Source: Paraburkholderia oxyphila NBRC 105797
GTDB taxonomy: Bacteria > Pseudomonadota > Gammaproteobacteria > Burkholderiales > Burkholderiaceae
Length of the DNA: 64,000 nucleotides
Direction: 5' to 3'
NCBI RefSeq assembly: GCF_000685075.1
Contig: NZ_BAYD01000027.1
Coordinates: 1-64,000, forward strand
In this document: positions 44,179-52,590 of the stretch, one piece after another
Layout: every line of letters begins with the position of its first letter
How positions within the stretch are numbered: position 1 is the stretch's first letter
Notes under the pieces: generated by a model
Told to the model about the DNA's origin: nothing
The model's database searches: none
What the model saw: the letters and a program-made list of their open reading frames with translations, nothing else
Translations under genes and position numbers: made by a program

Positions 44179-44885
44179 CTGCTGATCCAGACCTGACGGG
44201 TTTCCTTGGCTGGCCTCACGCGGCGCGTGACGCGCCAGTAGTCGAGCACCACGTAAATGGCAAAGAGCGGCGCGCCAATGGACGCGGCCACGACGAACGG
44301 CGAGACGATCCCGGTGAGCGTGACGAGCGGCAACAGATAGAGCACGTCTTCTGTTTCGAAGCCGCCGACGAACGCCTGCTGGGTGCCGGCCTTGCCGGCC
44401 ATTTCCTCGATGCGCATGCGCAGAAAGAAGATCGCTGCGACCGCCACGCCGGCGACACCGCCGAGCAAGACAGGCGGCACGTGCCATTGGGTCCCGGCGG
44501 AGCCGGCGGCAGCCGCTGCGGCACCGAGCCCGTACCCCATGCCGAGGAACAGGAGCACGGTCGTTACGGCGTCGGCGGCGAGATCGTAGAAATGGCCGAT
44601 TCGACTGGTTTTACCACTGATTCGCGCGAGTTCGCCGTCGGTGTGATCAACGAAATTCGACAAAACAATCAAAAATGCGCCAATATTGACGTGCAGAAAG
44701 TCGCCGCGCGCCAGATAGAACGCGCCAACGAGGCCGATCAAGAGGCGCAGCGTGGTCAGATGATTGGGCGTGACGCAGGTACGCACGAGCGGCGTGACGA
44801 GCCAGCGCGCCGCGCGCGCATCCCACGTGCGCGGTCGCGGCACCGCTTGCGGAGCCGGTTTTGCAGATTTGTTTGTTCCAGTCAT
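44175..44885 (-). CDS. CDP-alcohol phosphatidyltransferase
   Basis: A 236-residue membrane enzyme. The family motif D-x2-D-G-x2-A-R-x8-G-x3-D-x3-D is complete: DHTDGELARISGKTSRIGHF followed by YDLAAD. Six or so hydrophobic helices follow. It moves a phospho-alcohol between a CDP carrier and an acceptor such as a diacylglycerol or an alcohol. It is the first gene of the operon; its stop overlaps the oxygenase start. The ATG at 44885 gives a family-length protein, though the ribosome site is weak. Exact substrates unknown. Confidence 0.9.
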   Translation of the reverse strand: MTGTNKSAKPAPQAVPRPRTWDARAARWLVTPLVRTCVTPNHLTTLRLLIGLVGAFYLARGDFLHVNIGAFLIVLSNFVDHTDGELARISGKTSRIGHFYDLAADAVTTVLLFLGMGYGLGAAAAAAGSAGTQWHVPPVLLGGVAGVAVAAIFFLRMRIEEMAGKAGTQQAFVGGFETEDVLYLLPLVTLTGIVSPFVVAASIGAPLFAIYVVLDYWRVTRRVRPAKETRQVWISR

Positions 44886-45115
44886 AACCGGGAAATAATA
44901 TACGGCTTCCAGAAAACTTGCAGGCTTTCCGGCTGGCGAATAGAAGCTGAAAGGTAGTGGGGCCGTATGGCGTACGGGCCGCGCGTCATGGTCCCCCGAT
45001 GCGGCCCCGCAAGCAAGTTCGCGCGAACCCGCGTACAGTGCAACGCTTCGCACCGGCCCATCAGGGATCGCGTGGATACCCTTCGGCGTTGGCGCCGCCC
45101 ATAGTCAGAATTCCA

Positions 45116-45550
45116 ATGAAACGTCTTACCTTTGCTGCTTTTCTGCTCGCGGCGCTGCCCTTCGTGCCGCTCACCGGCCATGCCGCCGCCCTCGACGATG
45201 CGCTGACCTGCAAGGAGTCGGCGCACGACTTCATCTCAGGGCTCATCGACCAGCAGTTGATCGACGCCAAGCCGATGAAGGTCGAAAGCAATTCGATCAA
45301 CGCGTTCTGGCCGGCGCACGGCCAGCATCTGACTGCCTACGGCTTCAAGGTGTTCGCGATCGTGGGCTTCCAGCAGGACGACCCGCTCTTCCAGACCGGC
45401 AATGGCAAGCCGATTGCCCGTTCGGCCTACGGCGCAGTGGTCGTGGCCACGCAGGCCAGGGTGAAGGCGGCGGCCGACGCCGCCGGCAACACCGCGATCA
45501 TCTATCATGCCGGGCCGCTGCTGACGGCCATCTTCTGCCAGCAGGACTAA
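45116..45550 (+). CDS. Secreted small hypothetical protein
   Basis: A 144-residue protein with a clear signal peptide (KRLTFAAFLLAALPFVPLTG, cut after GHAA). The mature part has two Cys (LTCKESAHDF and AIFCQQD near the end) that could form a disulfide. No known domain is seen. It is divergent from the lipid operon across 230 bases. Function unknown. Confidence 0.75.
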   Translation: MKRLTFAAFLLAALPFVPLTGHAAALDDALTCKESAHDFISGLIDQQLIDAKPMKVESNSINAFWPAHGQHLTAYGFKVFAIVGFQQDDPLFQTGNGKPIARSAYGAVVVATQARVKAAADAAGNTAIIYHAGPLLTAIFCQQD

Positions 45551-45608
45551 CAGCGTTCACGGGACTCGCTGCCCCGTCCACGCCGGGTTGCGCGACCGTG
45601 TGCGTCAG

Positions 45609-46133
45609 TCAATCGATGCGGCCGAAGCCGCCTTCGGCCCACGCCTGCGCGCGCGCCTTGTTCAGCTTGAAGGTGGGCGCGACGCGCATCTGCGCGATCT
45701 GCTCGCCAAACGCATCGAGCGCCGTGAGCAGCGCGTAGGGCTCGTATTCGTCGGGCACGATGTCGAGGGTCACGTCGATGTCGCCGTCGCCCGTGCTCAG
45801 GCCCACGCGCTTGTGCAGCAGCGCGTGCAATTGCTGCTCGTGGCGACGCAACACCTCGGACGCGGTTTTCACGAGCGTGTTGAACGCCGCGGTATCGAGC
45901 GGCTTCGGGTTCTTCTTGTCGCGGCCCATGGTCCATGGGCCGACCAGCGCCGGCTCCGGCTCGCCGTCCTTGATCATTTCGACGGCCCAGCCGTCGTCGT
46001 CCTCATTTTTGATGACGCGCGCCGTCCAGCCATCCTTGCGCCACAGGCGCGGTTCCTGGACCACTTCGGCCGAATCGGCGTTCGGGTCCTCAAAAGTGTC
46101 CTCGGGAATGACAGCGGGAGAAGAATCGGTCAT
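45609..46133 (-). CDS. Conserved-looking hypothetical protein
   Basis: A 174-residue acidic, soluble protein (VVQEPRLWRKDGWTARVIKN, DDDGWAVEMIKDGEPEPALV). It has no signal peptide or known motif; the C-terminal half alternates helix and strand. Starts at 46133 (MTDSSPAV) and 46145 are both possible. Function unknown. Confidence 0.7.
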   Translation of the reverse strand: MTDSSPAVIPEDTFEDPNADSAEVVQEPRLWRKDGWTARVIKNEDDDGWAVEMIKDGEPEPALVGPWTMGRDKKNPKPLDTAAFNTLVKTASEVLRRHEQQLHALLHKRVGLSTGDGDIDVTLDIVPDEYEPYALLTALDAFGEQIAQMRVAPTFKLNKARAQAWAEGGFGRID

Positions 46134-46411
46134 GGCGGTTTCCATCGGGTTCTGCGGAGACTGCCCGTTGCATCGCGGGCAGGGGCAAGATTTTAACCGC
46201 AAGCGCCCGACCGGCGGTCACCGGGGCCGGCCGGCACCCCTTTGCGCCTCGTCATGACATCGCCGGGATTCAACCGGAATTCCAATAGAGCGAATAAAGA
46301 AAATAGCTGAGCGGCATGCGCGCTCGAATGCGGCGATATGTCTCGTTTCATTTATTGCAATACTGTCTTTCACATCTCAGATCGAACGAAAATCAATTCG
46401 ATGGAGATGGC

Positions 46412-46437
46412 AAAAAAAACGCGGCCCGAGAGCCGCG
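46412..46437 (-). terminator. Minus-strand intrinsic terminator
   Basis: CGCGGC / GCCGCG stem with a 6-base loop (46420-46437), followed on the minus strand by eight T (46419-46412). No minus-strand gene upstream explains it. Confidence 0.8.
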
Positions 46438-46448
46438 TAAAACAGATG

Positions 46449-46468
46449 AAAAAAGACCACCCTTGGTC
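46449..46468 (-). terminator. Second minus-strand terminator-like hairpin
   Basis: On the minus strand, GACCA-AGGG-TGGTC is followed by six T (46454-46449). The stem is short (5 bp), but an alternative longer pairing with the flanking CCCCTT is possible. It lies just ahead of the terminator at 46412-46437. Confidence 0.5.
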
Positions 46469-46795
46469 AAGGGGTAGACACATTGTACCGTCAGAATCCG
46501 CGACCATAGATCGCACAATCTGGAACAGTACCTTTCAGAAATCGAGGGAAATATCCCGCAATAAATCTCGTATTGGCCCTCATGCCCGCCACGCAAGCCA
46601 TCGCCGGCGTCGTGCTCACACAACATAATCTCGAATGGTGCATTTTGTCGCATCTTCGGTCATTTTTAAAAAATGCTTTCTACGCAGTGACTTATCAACG
46701 CCAATCTCGTTATTTCCATTTCAAAAATGGTTTGTTGCGTCAGACAAAGCAAGCCGCCGAGATTGCCGGAATACACTTCGTTCGAATCTTCAGAC

Positions 46796-46827
46796 CACGG
46801 AAATCACTGCGGCACGCGTTTTCCGTG
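46796..46827 (+). promoter_or_regulatory. Hairpin in the porin leader
   Basis: CACGGAAA (46796-46803) and TTTCCGTG (46820-46827) form a perfect 8-bp stem, ending 32 bases before the porin start and close to its ribosome site CCGGAG. It could affect mRNA stability or be a site for RNA or protein control. Confidence 0.4.
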
Positions 46828-46859
46828 AGATTCCCAAGTACTGTCCGGAGTTAAAAATC

Positions 46860-48023
46860 ATGAAAAAAACCCTTATCCTCGCTGGCGTTCTCGGTGCATT
46901 CGCAATGAGCGCTCACGCGCAAAGCAGCGTGACGCTATACGGCTCGCTCGATGCCGGCATTGTCTATGCGAACAATGCGGGTGGTCACAGCCTGTGGGCG
47001 CAGGGCAGCGGCGCGATGTCGAACAACTACTTCGGCCTGAAAGGCGCTGAAGACCTCGGCGGCGGCCTGAAGGCGATCTTCACGTTGGAGAGCGGCTTCA
47101 ACCTCAATAACGGCGGCTACAAGAACGGCGACAACGGCTTCAACCGTCAAGCCTTCGTCGGCCTGCAAAGCGATCAGTACGGCGCGCTCACCCTCGGCCG
47201 CCAGTACGACTCGATGAACCAGTACCTGGCGCCGCTCTCGGAAGCCGGTCTCGGCTTCGGCAACAACCTGGCCGGTCACCCGTTCGACAACGACAACTTC
47301 GCACAGTCGTTCTCGATCAAGAATGCGGTCAAGTACTCGAGCGCGAACTACGCGGGCTTCCAGTTCGGCGGCATGTATGGCTTCTCGAACGAGGCCGACG
47401 GCTTCGCCAACAGCCGCGCATGGAGCGCCGGCGCGTCCTACAACAATGGCCCGCTCAATGTGGCGGCCGGCTACCTGCAACTGAACAACTCGGGCAACTA
47501 CGGCGGCAACCTGAACGGCGCGGCCTCGGCTGACCAGAATATTTCGGCTCGCCTGCAGCGTTCGTTCGGCGTCGGCGCGAACTACACGTACGGCCCGGCG
47601 CAAGTCGGCTTCGTGTGGTCGCACTCGCAGATCGACGGCCTGCAAAGCCTCGGCAGCGGCGGCATGAATCTCGCCGGCATCAGCGGCCTGAACCTGCACC
47701 TCGACAACTACGAAATCAACGGCGCCTACCACCTCACCCCGGCGCTCGCGTTCGTGGGCTCGTACACGTTCACCGACGGCACCGTGACCGGCACCGGCAC
47801 CGGCGATCAGAGCCCGAAGTGGCACACCGTCGTGCTCGGCACCGACTACTCGCTCAGCAAGCGCACCGACGTCTATCTCGCCGGCGTGTACCAGCATGCT
47901 TCGGGTTCGCTCGGCGTTCAGAACGGCGCGGCTGTGGCCAACGTCGCGGCAATCAACACGCTGTCGCCGTCGACGACGAACAACCAGGTCGCCGCAACGA
48001 TCGGTCTGCGTCACCGCTTCTAA
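46860..48023 (+). CDS. Outer-membrane porin, Burkholderiales OmpC type
   Basis: A 387-residue trimeric porin. The signal peptide is KKTLILAGVLGAFAMSAHAQ, followed directly by SSVTLYGSLDAGIVYANNAG, the standard first strand. GGGLKAIFTLESGFNLNNG and the constriction-loop region after QFGGMYGF follow. It ends in GLRHRF with the terminal Phe needed for barrel insertion. It passes small hydrophilic solutes. Low A/T codon use marks high expression. It has a long AT-rich leader region and a strong terminator. Confidence 0.95.
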   Translation: MKKTLILAGVLGAFAMSAHAQSSVTLYGSLDAGIVYANNAGGHSLWAQGSGAMSNNYFGLKGAEDLGGGLKAIFTLESGFNLNNGGYKNGDNGFNRQAFVGLQSDQYGALTLGRQYDSMNQYLAPLSEAGLGFGNNLAGHPFDNDNFAQSFSIKNAVKYSSANYAGFQFGGMYGFSNEADGFANSRAWSAGASYNNGPLNVAAGYLQLNNSGNYGGNLNGAASADQNISARLQRSFGVGANYTYGPAQVGFVWSHSQIDGLQSLGSGGMNLAGISGLNLHLDNYEINGAYHLTPALAFVGSYTFTDGTVTGTGTGDQSPKWHTVVLGTDYSLSKRTDVYLAGVYQHASGSLGVQNGAAVANVAAINTLSPSTTNNQVAATIGLRHRF

Positions 48024-48409
48024 CGCGCACCGGCTTGCGTCTCGCGGCGCAAGCCGTCGGGCAGGCGGCGCGATCCGCCGCCTTGCCCGCTCGCTGCCCA
48101 ACGCACATGCTGTACGACCGCATGTGCGTTTTTTCTTTGCTTCCTTCGCGCGGCTTTTCTGCGTCCTCTGCCTTGCCCCCTGGCCGGACCTTGCTCCGAA
48201 TTTTCGCGATTTCGGATCGTCAACTTTCGTCGCGGTCATCGCTTCGATGATCGGCCTGCCATCTCGCCGGGCGCTTTCTCTTCCTCTGTTGCATCTTTTT
48301 ACTTCTACGTGAGCCTGCGCTGTCAGACCCGTGCGTATACTCATGCACATGTTCGCCGCAACGCATTTCGCGTTGCTTTTCGCCAGGCATCCGCCACGAC
48401 GCTCATGTC
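48024..48409. other. Intergenic stretch after the porin
   Basis: About 385 bases. The first third is packed with hairpins (GGCTTGCG/CGCAAGCC near 48030; GGGCAGGCGGCG with CCGCCGCCTTGCCC near 48058-48088) and then the porin terminator. The rest shows no gene; the promoter of the small lipoprotein should lie near 48300-48390. Confidence 0.55.
48100..48134 (+). terminator. Porin transcription terminator
   Basis: AACGCACATGC (48100-48110) and GCATGTGCGTT (48120-48130) form a perfect 11-bp stem, running into TTTTTT. Confidence 0.9.
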
Positions 48410-48763
48410 ATGAATACCCTCACGCAACGCCTTGTCGCCGCCCTGCCGCTCGCACTCGTCGCCGCCTGCGGATCGTCGCCATCCAACACCGCTTCCGATA
48501 GCGACGTGATCGTCTACGCGTCTTCGGCACGCTCGCCTTCATCGATCGCAAGTTGCCTCGAAGACCGCTTGTCGCGCGCATATGAATCGCATTCGGGCAA
48601 CGCGACCGAACTCGCGATTGGCTCGCGATCGAACGCATCGTACTTCGTCACGCTCACGCCGAACGGTTATGGATCGGTGATTCGCGTGACGCACGGCGCG
48701 TCCAGCTCGAACGATCCACCTGAGGAAGAAATGCGCTTCGACGTGGCGCGCTGCACGACCTGA
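48410..48763 (+). CDS. Small lipoprotein
   Basis: A 117-residue protein. The signal RLVAALPLALVAACGSSPSN has a clear lipobox (LVAAC). The mature part is Ser-rich and has two further Cys (ASCLEDRLSR and a Cys near the end). Overall it resembles small sugar-fermentation-stimulation or toxin-like lipoproteins too loosely for a call. It is probably anchored in the outer or inner membrane. Function unknown. Confidence 0.75.
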   Translation: MNTLTQRLVAALPLALVAACGSSPSNTASDSDVIVYASSARSPSSIASCLEDRLSRAYESHSGNATELAIGSRSNASYFVTLTPNGYGSVIRVTHGASSSNDPPEEEMRFDVARCTT

Positions 48764-48866
48764 TGTCTCGATCGGCGCGCGATAAATTCTGCGCGTCGCC
48801 CCCTGTCACGAAGCCGTCGCATCTGCGAAGATTGCGCCCTCTTTCGACTTTGCACTACACCGCTTC

Positions 48867-49373
48867 ATGGCATCAGGGACCGCACATCACGCCACCGGCT
48901 GGGCCGCCGGCGTCATCGCCGCCGCAATCGTCACGCACACCAGGACGGACAGTCCCTGGCATCTCTACGCCGCACTGGCGTTCATCGCAGGCGTGGCGGG
49001 CGGTACCGCGCCCGACTGGCTCGAAGTTGCGTGGTGGAGCAAGAAGCGCCGGCTGTGGATTACCCATCGCACGTTCACGCATTGGGGCGTCGGCTGGATT
49101 GCCTTGCTACTGTGGTCGTATCGCGGGCTCGGACATCTCGCTGTTGCCGCGCCGGCATTCGGCTTCGCGTGCGGCGGGCTGATCCACTTGTTCGCGGACT
49201 GGCCGAATCCGCTTGGCGTGCCCTGGATCGTCCGTCGCCACTCACTGAACCTGTGGCGAAGCGGCCGATGCGATTTGATCGTCGTGGCAGCTTCGTGGGT
49301 TGCCGCGTGGTTCTTCGCGGTGCATGGCGTGCCGCATAGCTGGTCGCTCGAACCGCTGCGCCGGCTCGCCTGA
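48867..49373 (+). CDS. YdjM-like membrane-bound metal-dependent hydrolase family protein
   Basis: A 168-residue membrane protein with about four hydrophobic helices. Its His/Asp residues match the YdjM/DUF457 family: HHATGWAAGVIAAAIVTHTR, APDWLEVAWW, then ITHRTFTHWGVGW and LIHLFADWPNPLGVPW. These form a likely metal site at the inner membrane. In E. coli the homologue ydjM is SOS-regulated; I see no LexA box here. Function not established. Confidence 0.85.
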   Translation: MASGTAHHATGWAAGVIAAAIVTHTRTDSPWHLYAALAFIAGVAGGTAPDWLEVAWWSKKRRLWITHRTFTHWGVGWIALLLWSYRGLGHLAVAAPAFGFACGGLIHLFADWPNPLGVPWIVRRHSLNLWRSGRCDLIVVAASWVAAWFFAVHGVPHSWSLEPLRRLA

Positions 49374-49590
49374 GACGTGCAGCGGATGCGCTCCCGGTGC
49401 GCGGTCGCGCTCCGGGAGCGGTTAGCCGCTGGACATCGCGCTGCGCCATTTGATCTGCAATCCCAAGTAAATGGGCGATGGGCACTTTGCTTTGGTATGG
49501 CTGTCCCGATGCGTGACTACCTGATGCAGGCTCAGCGTCTTCATGCCGGACGGCAGCACGCGTGCCGCGCCACCGCCCGGGACGCGACAC

Positions 49591-51090
49591 TCAATCGAGC
49601 GAGAAATCGATACCCTGCGCCAGCGGCAGTGCCGACGAATAGTTGACGGTATTGGTCGCGCGCCGCATGTACCCCTTCCACGCGTCCGAACCCGACTCGC
49701 GGCCGCCTCCCGTTTCCTTCTCGCCGCCGAATGCGCCGCCGATTTCCGCGCCGCTCGGCCCGATATTGACGTTCGCGATACCGCAATCGCTGCCCGATGC
49801 CGAAAGGAAACACTCGGCTTCGCGCAAATCCGTCGTGAACACGCACGAAGACAAGCCGTGCGCGGCCGCATTGTTCGCTGCTACGGCTTCGTCGAAGTCG
49901 CGATATTTCATGACGTAGAGAATCGGCGCAAAGGTTTCCTTTACGACAATCTCGCTTTGCGCCGGCATCTCCGCCAGCGCGGGCCGAACGTAATAGCCGT
50001 TTGGCAAGCCGTCGACGGCAACGCGCTCGCCACCCGTGACGACCCCGCCTTCGGCCCGGGCGCGCTCGAGCGCGGCCTGCATGCGCTCGAACGCGTGGGC
50101 GTCGATGAGCGGCCCCATCAAGGTGCCCGCAGTGAGCGGATTTCCGATCGGCACCTTCGCATAGAGCTGCTTGAGCCGCTCGAGCGTTGCGTCATAGATG
50201 CTCTCGTGCACAAACAGGCGCCGCAGCGACGTGCAGCGCTGCCCGGCCGTGCCGACTGCGGAGAACAGAATCGCGCGCAAAGCCAGTTCGCGGTCGGCGC
50301 TCGGCGTCACGATCCCTGCATTGTTCCCACCGAGTTCGAGAATCGAGCGTCCGAAGCGCTGGGCAACCGCAACGCCTACTGCGCGGCCCATTTCCGTGCT
50401 GCCGGTAGCGCTGACGATGGCGGCCCGCGGATCGGCCACGAGCTTCGCGCCAACGTCGCGCCCGCCCACCACGAGCGAAACGAGAGCTTGCGGCGCATCG
50501 CCGAACGCAAGCATGGCATCGCCCATGATTTTCTGCACCGCAAGCGCGGTGAGCGGCGTTTTCTCCGAAGGTTTCCAGATCACGGGATTACCGCAGACCA
50601 GTGCAAGCGCGGCATTCCAGGACCAGACGGCGACGGGAAAATTGAACGCGGAGATGACGGCGCACACGCCCATTGGGTGCCAGCTCTCAGCCATGCGATG
50701 CCCCGGGCGCTCCGACGCGATGGTCAGACCATAGAGCTGCCGCGACAAGCCAACGGCGAAGTCGCAGATATCGATCATTTCCTGGACTTCGCCCAGCCCC
50801 TCCTGAAGGATCTTCCCGGCCTCCAGCGACACGAGGCTGCCGAGCGCCTCCTTGCGCGCGCGCAGACGCTCGCCCAGCAGGCGCACCAGCTCGCCGCGGC
50901 GCGGCGCCGGCACGTTGCGCCACTGAAGAAATGCCGCCTGCGCGCGGGCCAGCGCGGCATCGACGTCCGCGGCCGAGTAGCTTGCCACCCGCCCGATCAG
51001 CTCGCCCGATATCGGCGATCTCACCTCGATCTCACCCGCCCAGGCTGCTTCTGAAATGCCGAGGTCGGCAAGAATGCGTGCTGCGTCCAT
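49591..51090 (-). CDS. Aldehyde dehydrogenase, ALDH7 / piperideine-6-carboxylate type
   Basis: A 499-residue ALDH7-family enzyme. Marks are HPMGVCAVISAFNFPVAVWS, ILELGGNNAGIVTP with the general-base Glu, and the catalytic Cys in GTAGQRCTSLRRLFVHESIY. The late IANVNIGPSGAEIGGAFGGE motif is typical of aminoadipate-semialdehyde dehydrogenases (AmaB/Pcd) in lysine breakdown. The ATG at 51090 (MDAARILADLG) is preferred; a frame to 51120 runs through an operator-like motif. No lysine transaminase is next to it, so the substrate is inferred from family only. Confidence 0.88.
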   Translation of the reverse strand: MDAARILADLGISEAAWAGEIEVRSPISGELIGRVASYSAADVDAALARAQAAFLQWRNVPAPRRGELVRLLGERLRARKEALGSLVSLEAGKILQEGLGEVQEMIDICDFAVGLSRQLYGLTIASERPGHRMAESWHPMGVCAVISAFNFPVAVWSWNAALALVCGNPVIWKPSEKTPLTALAVQKIMGDAMLAFGDAPQALVSLVVGGRDVGAKLVADPRAAIVSATGSTEMGRAVGVAVAQRFGRSILELGGNNAGIVTPSADRELALRAILFSAVGTAGQRCTSLRRLFVHESIYDATLERLKQLYAKVPIGNPLTAGTLMGPLIDAHAFERMQAALERARAEGGVVTGGERVAVDGLPNGYYVRPALAEMPAQSEIVVKETFAPILYVMKYRDFDEAVAANNAAAHGLSSCVFTTDLREAECFLSASGSDCGIANVNIGPSGAEIGGAFGGEKETGGGRESGSDAWKGYMRRATNTVNYSSALPLAQGIDFSLD

Positions 51091-51103
51091 GACCTTTCCT
51101 TTA

Positions 51104-51117
51104 TTTCCGATAAGAAA
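51104..51117. promoter_or_regulatory. Operator-like palindrome at the aldehyde dehydrogenase promoter
   Basis: TTTCCGATAAGAAA, sharing the TTTCCGAT half-site of the 51269 palindrome, 14 bases upstream of the aldehyde dehydrogenase start. Confidence 0.45.
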
Positions 51118-51268
51118 CAAACTGTGGTGGACTGACTATACACGGGGGAAAATGGTGCAGCAAGGCGAAGGAGTCGGCGCTCCCCTCATGCCGCATGACA
51201 GGACGGCGGCGGGCGCCGCGTCGCGATTTTGTGCTGTCGCGCATTGCGCGAAAGCTCGGGAGCCGGAA

Positions 51269-51282
51269 TTTCCGATCGGAAA
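51269..51282. promoter_or_regulatory. Operator-like palindrome, perfect copy
   Basis: TTTCCGATCGGAAA, a perfect 14-bp palindrome in the non-coding region between the aldehyde dehydrogenase and the small gene at 51373. Used here as the reference form of the motif. Confidence 0.6.
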
Positions 51283-51372
51283 CATCGACCGAGGGATGCG
51301 GGACGGTCAGGCACTCGCGTGACGATGCGGGAAGTCACGCGTGACGCTCGTGTTCGCGCCCGTGCGCCGCAC

Positions 51373-51576
51373 TCAGGACTCTTCGATGCATTCGGCGCGG
51401 CCCACACGGAGACCGACGATCAGCCCCGCGTCATACGCAGCTTCAAGCGCACGGCCAACGTCTTCCACACTCACCAGGTGGTAGTCCACGGTCTGCTTGC
51501 CCGTCAACTCGAAGTCTTCGATACCGAGCGTTCTCCGCGATATGGCTAACAATAGTTCGAGACGTTCGTCGCGCAT
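51373..51576 (-). CDS. Small protein, DUF6900-like
   Basis: A 67-residue helical protein (RDERLELLLAISRRTLGIED, then VEDVGRALEAAYDAGLIVGL). The pattern resembles the DUF6900 family of small Burkholderia proteins, often on mobile elements. The ATG at 51576 has GGAGAAG upstream. Role unknown. Confidence 0.65.
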   Translation of the reverse strand: MRDERLELLLAISRRTLGIEDFELTGKQTVDYHLVSVEDVGRALEAAYDAGLIVGLRVGRAECIEES

Positions 51577-51899
51577 TTTCTTCTCCAAACTTGATGTATG
51601 TCATCAAATCAAATAGTAAGGATCGCCATACGGTTCGTCGCGTGACCGCGCGACGCATATCGAGGCTCCATTCGAATTCTTACTGTATTGAAAGACAACT
51701 TCCGCGACGACAAGATCCGCGAAAATCTTTAAAGATGGTTAATTCGGTTCCCTGAACGGTTCGAATCGAAGAAATGCGAGCCCACGCGTTTCGGCATGCG
51801 GACTGCGAACGTTAGCCGTCTGGCCGATGTTTCCTAAAGGCGACGATTTGCTATGATCGGAAACGTGCCAGAACACTCGCTCCTGCCCTTCTAACGCTC
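51577..51899. other. Intergenic stretch before the XRE-cupin gene
   Basis: Divergent promoter region of about 320 bases, AT-richer between 51590 and 51770. It holds an operator half-site, TATGATCGGAAA (51852-51863), 36 bases before the XRE-cupin start. Nothing else stands out. Confidence 0.5.
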
Positions 51900-52574
51900 A
51901 TGGACACCACGCTTACGCAATCGGCGGCTTCGTCGTCCGCAGATCTCGGCCGCCGCGTCCGCGCCGCCCGCCTTGCCCTCGACCTGACGCTCGAGCACGC
52001 GAGCCACGTGTGTGGCGTGTCGCGCTCCACGCTCTCCAAAATCGAGAATGGGCTGATGTCGCCCACCTTCGACGTGCTGCAGAAGATCGTTGCCGGATTG
52101 AAGATCGACTTGGGCGAGCTGTTTGGCTCGACGCCGAAGCTCGACTTCGGCGGCCGCCGCGCGCTCACGCGTCACGGCGCGGGCAAGCCGCACGCGTATC
52201 GCGGCTACGAGATGGAGTTGCTCGCCACGGAGCTCGCGCACAAGGCGATGCTGCCGTTTCTCGTGCGCATCACCGCCCATTCGGTGGACGCGTTCGACGA
52301 CTGGGGGCGCCACGAGGGCGAAGAGTTCATCTATGTGATCAGCGGCAGCATCTGTCTGCATACCGAGCTCTACACGCCCACGCATCTCGGGACCGGGGAC
52401 AGCCTCTACTTCGACAGCCGCACCGGCCACTTTGCCGTTTCCACCAGCAAGGAGGACGCGGTGGTGCTCTGGATGTCGACGGGCGCCGCGGTGCCGGGCG
52501 CGTTCGAAGCCGCCGAACCGGCGCCGCCCCCCAGCAAACCGCCCCGTTCCAAAAAGAAACTTCCGGCAGCCTGA
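51900..52574 (+). CDS. XRE-family regulator with cupin domain
   Basis: A 224-residue regulator. The helix-turn-helix is at about residues 17-70 (RVRAARLALDLTLEHASHVC, GVSRSTLSKIENGLMSPTFD). The C-terminal cupin (about 110-195) has HEGEEFIYVISGSICLHTEL and GDSLYFDSRTGHFAVS, a sensor for a small ligand. A Pro/Lys-rich tail follows. Such regulators (PuuR/SutR-like) usually control nearby catabolic genes. A half-copy of the repeated palindrome lies at its own promoter, so it is a candidate for the protein that binds that motif. Confidence 0.92.
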   Translation: MDTTLTQSAASSSADLGRRVRAARLALDLTLEHASHVCGVSRSTLSKIENGLMSPTFDVLQKIVAGLKIDLGELFGSTPKLDFGGRRALTRHGAGKPHAYRGYEMELLATELAHKAMLPFLVRITAHSVDAFDDWGRHEGEEFIYVISGSICLHTELYTPTHLGTGDSLYFDSRTGHFAVSTSKEDAVVLWMSTGAAVPGAFEAAEPAPPPSKPPRSKKKLPAA

Positions 52575-52590
52575 GGCGCGGGCCGCTGCG

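Larger units (their letters stand above)
46134..46859. other. Long porin upstream region
   Basis: About 725 AT-richer bases with no convincing gene. It contains two minus-strand terminator-like hairpins (46412-46437 and 46449-46468) and a hairpin in the presumed porin leader. Open frames here run across the terminators and are not protein-like. Confidence 0.6.

Noticed and set aside
46393..46653. An 86-codon minus-strand frame before the porin
   Set aside because: It reads across two intrinsic terminators, has no ribosome site and is not protein-like.
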